NCBI RefSeq assembly: GCF_031127815.1
Contig: NZ_JARXHY010000006.1
Location: 186,001 to 250,000, forward strand
Source: Pelagicoccus sp. SDUM812003
Lineage (GTDB): Bacteria > Verrucomicrobiota > Verrucomicrobiia > Opitutales > Opitutaceae
Direction: 5' to 3'
DNA length: 64,000 nt
In this document: one piece after another, positions 58,301 to 64,000 of the stretch
Layout: each line of letters starts with the position of its first letter
Numbering within the stretch: position 1 is the first letter of the stretch
The notes under the pieces: model-generated
Database searches by the model: none
What the model saw: only the letters and a program-made list of their open reading frames with translations
Told to the model about the DNA's origin: nothing
Program-made: the position numbers and the translations under genes

Positions 58301-59330
58301 GCACATCGTCACCCATGTGGCCCGCAATCGTCCGGCAGGCGCCGCCGTGCCCCCGAACTACTCGGAAGATCGCCTGCTCGACACAGTCGATGTTTGGAAC
58401 GACGGGCAAGGAAACGACATCAACGGCAATCCGGTGGATGGCGGAAGAGGCTCGCTGTACAACTACGGACTCGCTCCAGGGGAGACGGCTGCGGATGCGG
58501 CGGCTCGCGAGGCGGCGGCCGTCTCAGCATGGCGAGCGTGGCAGGCCCAGGTCGATCCTCGCTTCTACGAAGCGTGGCAGATCGATCTGGACGCTCCGTT
58601 CCGTCTGGACAACCCGTCGCGAATCGACGCTGTGAGACCTCAGAACTTCTCCATAACCGAGGATAGCGTCTCGGAGGGGTACGAGTTCGAGTTCGCGCTG
58701 CGGCCGGTCGACAACTGGAACATCATGATAAATGCCGCTAAGACCAAAGCGACCCGCAACAACATCGGCGGGGTGTATCTCAGCGAGTTTATCAATTCCT
58801 ACCAGGACGCCTTGCGCAACACCGCTGCCGGAGACCTGCGCATCTGGTGGGGCGGCGCCGGCAACGAGACCTCGCTCTTCCAATGGAACTCGAATGTGGG
58901 ATCCGAGTGGACCGCCCGCAAGCTCCAGGAAGGCACAAACGCGCCGGAGCTGAGAGAATGGCGTTGGAACATCATATCCAACTACGAGTTCTCCGATGGA
59001 CGATTTAAGGGCTTGAGCGTCGGAGGAGGTCTGCGCTGGCAGGACTCGGTGATCATCGGGTACCGGCCGATTCCGGGAGAGACCGACGCCGAGATCTCCT
59101 TCGATCTGGGCAACCCCTATACCGGACCCACCGAGACGAACCTCGATCTATGGGTCGGTTATGGGAGACCGATTAACGATTGGCTGGATTGGCGAATACA
59201 GGTGAACGTGCGAAACGCCTTCCAGGATAACGATTTGATACCAATCACCACTCAACCGGATGGCACCCCGGCCGGGTACAGAATCGCTCCAGCGGAGACC
59301 TGGTCCATACGAAATACCTTTTCGTTCTAG
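55392..59330 (+). CDS. Large TonB-dependent outer-membrane receptor (SPFEV type)
   Basis: A 1312-aa protein. I used the ATG at 55392, which opens a basic signal peptide (WRGLCGLALLIAPLCWG); a GTG 24 bases upstream is possible, and neither has a clear ribosome-binding site. The mature N-terminus has ELSPFEVTADEREGYQAADTLAGNRL, a motif very typical of Opitutae receptors. The plug reads VRGLTAADNTRNFF, DRVELQRGPNSILFGQG. A very long barrel ends in SIRNTFSF, with the terminal Phe needed for outer-membrane assembly. It is placed between the NarL-type regulator and two GH43 genes, so uptake of xylan- or arabinan-derived oligosaccharide is a reasonable guess. Confidence 0.92.
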   Translation: MRYLEPRRRSWRGLCGLALLIAPLCWGQSDDVDEEEVFELSPFEVTADEREGYQAADTLAGNRLNTKLRDIGNAVSVVTTQFLDDTGATDNQTLLQYTVGTEVGGTQGTFAGVGDGALLDESSNFINPNQNTRVRGLTAADNTRNFFTSEIPWDSYNIDRVELQRGPNSILFGQGSPAGLVNVGLQGASFEDEGEVEMRFDEHGSARYVLNYNKQILEDELAIRVAALYNDQKYQQDPAFSRDERIYAALRWDPSFLNGDNVRTMFKANFEDGEVRSNNPRTLPPIDRISPWFDTGTYNGTYISDGNILVDGELVPVSKGDTRVYNALNRATFNPHQLQQDNVAFPNHGQGRPGINGGPFSGAFNPDYNPRLGNFANSFGGPMHFYGSDGGAPDIWSLEIRQTGGINSAGEVDGGIGGYDFHRAMGIATESAFARNAGLPFGEFGVYKNNSITDSSIFDYYNNLIDGPNKNEWQNFESLNLSFSQTYLNDMVGFDLSYYKQDYDNGQVSLLSGSQQAIYIDIMKVYPDGDTNTWTPGEIPFDNGTPNPNVGRPFVADRSQFGNNSHVSEREAFRATPFVKYDFVKGDGGNWFTNFLGKGTFTGLYSDETIEREDRSWQQYAILDQSFIEFADFAGGLTDFTTDFLAPTPVIYLGDSLINSSSAAGANIPRVMQKAVLPRNATISIFDSTWAGGDIDPAAEWINNAYLPPELEYPDYNPVDPNNLTEAEMELWPDRRLSTQAENPANYVGFREVPYTLTAAEDSAANRELLGRSARLDKRETKSEALIWQGHLWHESIVGTYGWRKDTTKSWGFSQTNSNHTGPDTLGHLNFDPSYYRLPDENDTELTVQSRAYSVVAHLDNMPFLRETFADLPFRLSLFYNNSTNFQPESARVDIYGQAIAPPSGETIDKGILIQSRDGRYSFKANSYKTEVTNATSTALSDEGFIGASQAWGANWANQYEYDMSIDNFSHIVTHVARNRPAGAAVPPNYSEDRLLDTVDVWNDGQGNDINGNPVDGGRGSLYNYGLAPGETAADAAAREAAAVSAWRAWQAQVDPRFYEAWQIDLDAPFRLDNPSRIDAVRPQNFSITEDSVSEGYEFEFALRPVDNWNIMINAAKTKATRNNIGGVYLSEFINSYQDALRNTAAGDLRIWWGGAGNETSLFQWNSNVGSEWTARKLQEGTNAPELREWRWNIISNYEFSDGRFKGLSVGGGLRWQDSVIIGYRPIPGETDAEISFDLGNPYTGPTETNLDLWVGYGRPINDWLDWRIQVNVRNAFQDNDLIPITTQPDGTPAGYRIAPAETWSIRNTFSF

Positions 59331-59631
59331 TTATCAACGATACACGGTAGCATGTTCAAGAGTATCGCTTGATCGGTTGGCCCCTGGAGATTCCAGGGGC
59401 CTTTCCGTGTCCCACTCCCGCCGGAGGCTGCACGGACTGGCGTCGAGCGTATGGGCGTTCGCATGCTAGAAAGCCTTTTTCTGGCGGATTTGCGGGGCGC
59501 GTTTCGTTATGCGGGATATGAGGCCAAGCGGGATGGCGGTCGAGCGAGACGAACTCGATTGCTCGTCGCCCAACCGATGCGGGCAGGGGGACCTTTTGCC
59601 CCGACATTCTGGTTTGGCCGTTGAAATTCGC
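59331..59631. other. 301-base space between receptor and GH43 gene
   Basis: It contains the receptor's terminator (listed separately) and then about 225 GC-rich bases with no repeat or recognisable gene. The promoter for the GH43 gene is expected in its right half. Confidence 0.45.
59379..59404 (+). terminator. Rho-independent terminator after the TonB receptor gene
   Basis: GGCCCCTGGA and TCCAGGGGCC form a perfect 10-bp stem with loop GAT, followed by TTT, 48 bases beyond the stop. The very strong stem compensates for the short T-run. Confidence 0.8.
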
Positions 59632-61248
59632 ATGATTATGAGAAAGACGCTGAGAAACTTAGTACGAGCAATCGCTGCGATGGCCGTTTCCCTGGCCGGA
59701 TACGCCTCGGCCCAGGAGCCGACGCAGTATGAATGGCAGAGCAATCCCATCTTGCGCGATGTTTGGACCGCCGATCCCGCGCCTTTGGTGGTGGGCGATA
59801 CCCTTTACGTCTACGTCGGTCACGACGAGGCCAAGGAAGGCGAGATGTTCAACATCACCGAGTGGCTGTGCTATTCGACCAAGGACATGAAGACCTGGAC
59901 CGCTCATGGTTCGATCATGAAGCCGACGGACTTCGAGTGGGCCATTCGCGACGCCTGGGCGGCTCAAGTAGTGGAGCGCGATGGGAAGTTTTATTTCTAC
60001 ACTACCGTACAGCATGACGATACCCATGCAGGCAAGGCCATCGGGGTGGCGGTTTCGGATAGCCCGACCGGTCCGTTCGTGGACGCTCGCGGATCGGCTT
60101 TAGTGACGGAGCAGGACACCCCGTCGCCCTACGGCTGGGATGATATCGACCCCACGGTGCTCATCGACGACGACGGCACTGCTTGGATGGCTTGGGGGAA
60201 CCCCAACTGCTACTTAGTCAAGCTCAAGCCCAACATGATCGAGCTCGACGGTCCGATCCAGAAACTTCACGTGCCCAACTACACCGAAGGGCCTTGGTTC
60301 CACAAACGCGATGGGCTCTACTACCTTTTCTATCCAGCCTTCGCTCATCAAGGCATGTGGGAGAAGATCTGCTACGCTACCGCGGAGAATATCACCGGAC
60401 CTTGGACCTACCAAGGCATCTTGACTGACCAAGCGGAAAACAGCTACACCATTCATCCCGGTGTAGTGGAGTTTCAAGGACAGACTTATCTGTTCTACCA
60501 TAACGCCACGCTCTCGCTCAATGGCTTGGAAGGCACGCTCGGGCGACGCTCTGTATGCGTGGAGTACCTCTATTTCAACCCCGATGGTACCATCCAGCCC
60601 ATCGAGCACACCAAGGAGGGAATCAGCGTGCCGCCCTCGCCAGCGAGCGGATCAGTCGCGGAGGAGCCATCCTTTCAAAAGTCGAGTCCAGGGGTTAAGG
60701 TGATGCAGTCGATCGAGCCGGATCCGAAATCCTGGCCAGGCGCCCCTCGGCTGGCATCGGTCGCCAACCCCTACTGGAACGCTCCGCGAGTGCTTGGCTT
60801 CAACATGGATGGGGGCTCATCGCGCATGGGGCAAACCTTCGTCGTAGATCAAGACTTCCGTCTGACGCGCGTACTGCTCTATGCGGGTGACGGCATGGGG
60901 GCAACCAAAGAGGAGCCGGTACGCTTGGCCCTCTATGATCTCGGTCCGGGCGATTCCACCCCAGAAGCCTACGAACCCGGAGAAAACCTGCTCGGCGAAA
61001 GCGGAGTCGAAATCGCCTACACGCCTCAGGCCCGCGGCTTGTTGCGCATCGACTTCAACGGGAAGAAACGCGTTCATCTAAAGAAGGGGCTCGTCTACGC
61101 CTTCGAGCTTCAGGGCGAGCCCGGTACTGCGCCGCTCTTCTGGCGTCGTAGTGATGAGGACGTTTACTCCGCGGGCGCTGCCTACCGGGACGGGAAACCG
61201 ATCACCGTAAGAGAGAACCAGTGTGACTTCGCGATCGCGCTCTACTGA
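59632..61248 (+). CDS. GH43 glycoside hydrolase with C-terminal beta-sandwich domain
   Basis: A 538-aa protein. The start is placed at 59632 (another ATG lies six bases on), giving a signal peptide (LVRAIAAMAVSLAGYASAQ). The five-bladed GH43 domain has base D48 (VWTADPAPLVVGD), D173 (DDIDPTVLIDDDG) and acid E219 (VPNYTEGPWFHKRDG). After about residue 345 a linker leads to a ~150-residue C-terminal domain (GFNMDGGSSRMGQTFVVD, RVLLYAGDGMG) that I do not recognise; it may bind carbohydrate. Predicted alpha-L-arabinofuranosidase or beta-xylosidase. It is transcribed with the same polarity as the receptor and the next GH43. Confidence 0.88.
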   Translation: MIMRKTLRNLVRAIAAMAVSLAGYASAQEPTQYEWQSNPILRDVWTADPAPLVVGDTLYVYVGHDEAKEGEMFNITEWLCYSTKDMKTWTAHGSIMKPTDFEWAIRDAWAAQVVERDGKFYFYTTVQHDDTHAGKAIGVAVSDSPTGPFVDARGSALVTEQDTPSPYGWDDIDPTVLIDDDGTAWMAWGNPNCYLVKLKPNMIELDGPIQKLHVPNYTEGPWFHKRDGLYYLFYPAFAHQGMWEKICYATAENITGPWTYQGILTDQAENSYTIHPGVVEFQGQTYLFYHNATLSLNGLEGTLGRRSVCVEYLYFNPDGTIQPIEHTKEGISVPPSPASGSVAEEPSFQKSSPGVKVMQSIEPDPKSWPGAPRLASVANPYWNAPRVLGFNMDGGSSRMGQTFVVDQDFRLTRVLLYAGDGMGATKEEPVRLALYDLGPGDSTPEAYEPGENLLGESGVEIAYTPQARGLLRIDFNGKKRVHLKKGLVYAFELQGEPGTAPLFWRRSDEDVYSAGAAYRDGKPITVRENQCDFAIALY

Positions 61249-61339
61249 AAGCGCAACTCGAGTATTCGAAGGGGCATTACTCTGACGCTGAAAAGGATTG
61301 TTATTTATACTCTGAATTCGTTGTTTGGACGAATATAAA

Positions 61340-62722
61340 ATGAGTTATAAAGAAATGATATACAAAAGATATATAAAAGGTTTTACCTTGGTTATAGCGG
61401 GCTTGGCGCTTCTCTCCAAAGCGAGCGCGGATTACCCGATCGTGTCGCATCGATACCTAGCGGATCCCTCTGTTTTGGTGACGGAGGATCGGGTTTATGT
61501 CTACTGTTCGAATGACGATCTGAGCCCGCTGGAAGGCGGCTACAATATCCCCAACGTGGTCTGCGTCTCCAGCAGCGACATGAAGAACTGGACTGACCAT
61601 GGCGTCGTTTTCGATGCGGAGCGTGACACTTCCTGGTCCAAGAAAACCTGGGCTCCTTGCGCCATCGAGCGTGACGGCAAGTTCTACATCTACTTTGGAA
61701 ACAGCGGGGCCAACATCGGCGTAGTTGAAGGCGAGAGCCCCGTCGGCCCATTCAAGGATGTGCTGGGCGGTCCGCTCATCACCCACGGCACGCCGGGCGT
61801 GCAACCGGCTAAGAACATGTGGCTCTTCGATCCCGGCGTCTTCATCGACAACGATGGGCAGGCCTACATCTACTTCGGCGGAAATGGCGATGACAACGTA
61901 CGAGCCGCCAAGCTCAACGAGGACATGGTTTCGCTCGATGGCGACGTCATCAAGATGCACGCTCCCAACTTCTTCGAAGCCGCTTGGGTGTGGCGCATCG
62001 AGGATACCTACTACTTCTCGTATTCCACCACGCCGCGAGCGGAGATGCGCATCGACTACATGACCAGCGATCACCCGACGGAAGGGTTCGAGTACGCGGG
62101 CATCGTTGGGGCTCAGCCGCCTTTGAATAACAACAACAACCATGCCGCTCAGTTTCTCTTCAAAGGAAACTGGTATCACGTATATCACAACCGCATCGTG
62201 GCCACCGAGGCTGGCATCCCCACGGGATTCCGTCGCAACATCGCGGTAGAGGAATTTGGATACGACGATGAAGGCAACATCATCGAAGTCGAGTACACCC
62301 GCGATGGGGTGGAGCAGATCGGCTCCTTGGATCCCTACGTTCGCGTGGAGGCGGAAACCTTCGCTGAGCAGAGCGGCATCGAGACCGAGCCAAGTTCCGC
62401 TGGCGGTATGAAAGTAACGGATACGCAAAACGGTGACTGGTTCAAGGTGGCAGGTGTCGATTTCGGCGAAGCCGGAGCATCCAAGGTATCCGTCATGGCT
62501 TCCGCGGCCTCCAAGGGGTCACGCATCGAGATGCGACTCGATAGTCCAGACGGTGAGCTTATCGCCGATATCGCGGTTCAGCCGACCGGCGGAGAAGGGA
62601 AGTGGAAAGCTTCCAAAGCCAAGGTGTCCGGAGCCCAAGGCGTGCACGACCTCTATATTTCCTTCGTGGGCGATGGCGATGTCGCCGATCTCGATTGGTG
62701 GCAGTTCAGTCCCAAAAAATAG
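61340..62722 (+). CDS. GH43 arabinofuranosidase/xylosidase with C-terminal CBM6
   Basis: A 460-aa protein starting at the ATG at 61340, with a signal-like helix (FTLVIAGLALLSKASA) after a basic N-terminus. GH43 residues are D42 (RYLADPSVLVTED), D164 (WLFDPGVFIDNDG) and E213 (APNFFEAAWVWR). Residues ~335-460 form a CBM6-type module (YVRVEAETFAEQSG, GDWFKVAGVDFGEAG, DLDWWQFSPK), which binds xylan chain ends or side chains. The architecture matches arabinoxylan arabinofuranohydrolases and glucuronoarabinoxylan-active GH43 enzymes. A strong terminator follows, closing the unit. Confidence 0.9.
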   Translation: MSYKEMIYKRYIKGFTLVIAGLALLSKASADYPIVSHRYLADPSVLVTEDRVYVYCSNDDLSPLEGGYNIPNVVCVSSSDMKNWTDHGVVFDAERDTSWSKKTWAPCAIERDGKFYIYFGNSGANIGVVEGESPVGPFKDVLGGPLITHGTPGVQPAKNMWLFDPGVFIDNDGQAYIYFGGNGDDNVRAAKLNEDMVSLDGDVIKMHAPNFFEAAWVWRIEDTYYFSYSTTPRAEMRIDYMTSDHPTEGFEYAGIVGAQPPLNNNNNHAAQFLFKGNWYHVYHNRIVATEAGIPTGFRRNIAVEEFGYDDEGNIIEVEYTRDGVEQIGSLDPYVRVEAETFAEQSGIETEPSSAGGMKVTDTQNGDWFKVAGVDFGEAGASKVSVMASAASKGSRIEMRLDSPDGELIADIAVQPTGGEGKWKASKAKVSGAQGVHDLYISFVGDGDVADLDWWQFSPKK

Positions 62723-62736
62723 AATACACTTTATCG

Positions 62737-62768
62737 CAGGCGTCGTGGAAGCATGACGCCTGTTTTTT
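62737..62768 (+). terminator. Rho-independent terminator after GH43-CBM6
   Basis: CAGGCGTC and GACGCCTG form a perfect 8-bp stem with a ten-base loop, followed by a run of six T. It lies 15 bases beyond the GH43 stop. Confidence 0.92.
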
Positions 62769-62806
62769 CATTCAACCCCCTAATTTACCTCAACCCCTTT
62801 TCCCCA

Positions 62807-64000
62807 ATGACCCCAGGTCCATCCAAACCCCTTTTTCGAAACGCCCTCTTCGGCCTCGTTTCCTGCTGTGCCGCAGCGCTGAGTCACGCCGCTCAGGAAT
62901 CCGAGCTATGGCTCTCCGAGCTCGACGTTTCCCGCATCGAGCAAGGCTGGGGCACCGCCACCAGCGACGCCACCGTCTACTCGCAGAAGATCAGCATCGC
63001 CGGCCAGGTTTTCGATCGCGGGATCGGCACCCATTCCGAGTCGATCATCCCGCTGGCGCTGAACGGACAAGCGGTTCGCATTTCCGGTCTGGTTGGCTTG
63101 GACGATGAGACGGAAGGACGCGGCTCGGTGGTCTTCAGCATCGTGGCCGACGGAATCGAACTGTGGCGAAGCGGCGTCATGACGCCGGGCGTGCAGGCGG
63201 AACCGTTTGCCCTCGATCTTTCGGGAGTCAACTCGCTGCAGCTGGTGGCCGGAGACGCGGGAGATGGCACCGACTACGACCACGCGGATTGGGCGGATTT
63301 GAAAATCGTCATGCTCGGCGACGCCCAGCCGACCCTCGATCTTCCACCCGAGGAGGAACCCGTTATTTTGACCCCGCCAGCTCCCGCGACGCCCAGAGTC
63401 AACGGTCCCAGCGTGTTCGGCGTGCGCCCGGGAGCTCCGTTTCTTTACAACATCCCCGCCAGTGGAGAGCGTCCCATGAGCTTCGCGGTGGACGGCCTGC
63501 CGGAAGGACTGTCCATTGACGCTGATTCGGGCCACATCACCGGTGCTATCGCTGAACGCGGCGAGTACACGGTGACGCTGCGGGCGGAAAACGATTTGGG
63601 TCAGGACGAGAAATCGTTTCGAATCGTGGTGGGCGACAAGATCGCTCTAACCCCGCCCATGGGCTGGAGCAGCTGGAATTGCTGGGGCGATGCGGTCAGC
63701 CAGGAAAAGGTGCTCAGCTCGGCTCGGGCTATGGCGGAAAAAGGCCTCAGCCAGTACGGCTGGACCTACATCAACATCGACGATGGCTGGCAGGGCAAGC
63801 GCGGCGGACCGCTCAACGCCATCCAGCCTAACAAGAAGTTTCCCGACATGAAGGCGCTCGCGGACGAGATTCACGAGCTCGGGCTGAAGTTCGGCATCTA
63901 CTCCGGTCCTTGGCGCGGCACCTACGCGGGGTACGTCGGCGGCTCCTCCGACAATGCGGACGGCACCTACGACTGGGTGGAGTCCGGCGACGTCAACGAA
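62807..64000 (+). CDS. NPCBM-GH27 alpha-galactosidase (partial, C-terminus off window)
   Basis: The frame from the ATG at 62807 is open to the window end (398 residues). It has a signal peptide (LFGLVSCCAAALSHAAQ), an NPCBM domain (~30-165: WGTATSDATVYSQKISIAG, RGIGTHSES), a Pro-rich linker, a putative Ig-like domain (~200-285: SFAVDGLPEGLSIDADSGHI) and then GH27: LTPPMGWSSWNCWG, YINIDDGWQGKRGG, GLKFGIYSGPWRGTYAG. Retaining GH27 enzymes remove terminal alpha-galactose. The catalytic Asp residues lie downstream, outside the window. The frame does not appear as a closed gene here because its stop is missing. Confidence 0.93.
   Translation, partial: MTPGPSKPLFRNALFGLVSCCAAALSHAAQESELWLSELDVSRIEQGWGTATSDATVYSQKISIAGQVFDRGIGTHSESIIPLALNGQAVRISGLVGLDDETEGRGSVVFSIVADGIELWRSGVMTPGVQAEPFALDLSGVNSLQLVAGDAGDGTDYDHADWADLKIVMLGDAQPTLDLPPEEEPVILTPPAPATPRVNGPSVFGVRPGAPFLYNIPASGERPMSFAVDGLPEGLSIDADSGHITGAIAERGEYTVTLRAENDLGQDEKSFRIVVGDKIALTPPMGWSSWNCWGDAVSQEKVLSSARAMAEKGLSQYGWTYINIDDGWQGKRGGPLNAIQPNKKFPDMKALADEIHELGLKFGIYSGPWRGTYAGYVGGSSDNADGTYDWVESGDVNE

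Overview
The window looks like a piece of a Verrucomicrobiota chromosome, most likely class Opitutae (Opitutales/Puniceicoccales, Pelagicoccus-like). This placement is inferred. It rests on a TonB-dependent receptor with the Opitutae-style SPFEV N-terminal motif, an ECF sigma/Ser-Thr kinase pair of the kind frequent in the PVC superphylum, a giant Ig-domain protease with a DTDGDGL C-terminus, and a high density of secreted glycoside hydrolases with no SusC/SusD pair. The DNA is moderately GC-rich. The exceptions are the protease gene and a two-gene cassette near 19.5-21.3 kb, which read as more AT-rich.

Layout. 1-1.3 kb: the N-terminal part of a sigma-70-family gene (minus, runs off the left edge) and a tRNA-Leu(UAA). 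1.5-8.7 kb, minus strand: an operon-like run of an unknown 624-aa secreted protein, a DUF3450-type coiled-coil protein, a TtpC-like large ExbB, a small ExbB, ExbD, TonB and a TPR protein. This is the gene order of the Vibrio TonB2 energy-transduction system. 9.1-19.2 kb, plus strand: five secreted hydrolases (GH97, GH43, GH3 with an inserted PA14-like module, GH97, GH51), divergent from the TonB operon. 19.5-21.4 kb: a translationally coupled pair, a membrane-anchored unknown protein and a transglutaminase-like protein whose frame is open upstream without a start codon. 21.4-26.1 kb: a TonB-dependent receptor divergent from an OmpR-type response regulator and a histidine kinase. 26.3-28.3 kb: a second GH51. 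28.7-34.8 kb: an apparent operon MarR - GH3 - esterase - esterase - metallo-beta-lactamase-fold hydrolase. 35-39.9 kb: DUF3237, three CE1-like esterases with N-terminal E-set domains, and another alpha/beta hydrolase. 40-47.6 kb: a 1958-aa subtilisin-like protease and a type B carboxylesterase. 47.8-50.5 kb: ECF sigma factor and membrane Ser/Thr kinase. 51.2-54.9 kb: a beta-propeller histidine kinase and NarL-type regulator. 55.4-64 kb: a 1312-aa TonB-dependent receptor, two GH43 enzymes (one with CBM6) and the start of an NPCBM-GH27 alpha-galactosidase that runs off the right edge.

Taken together this is a carbohydrate-utilisation region. The TonB2-like machine would energise the receptors; GH43, GH51, GH3, GH97 and GH27 enzymes would remove arabinose, xylose and galactose side chains; and the many esterases would remove acetyl or hydroxycinnamoyl groups, which points to decorated xylan or arabinogalactan-type hemicellulose. 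A MarR repressor, two two-component systems and a sigma/kinase pair are placed to sense and control it. Several intergenic spaces carry GC-rich palindromic elements, some of which share a core sequence.
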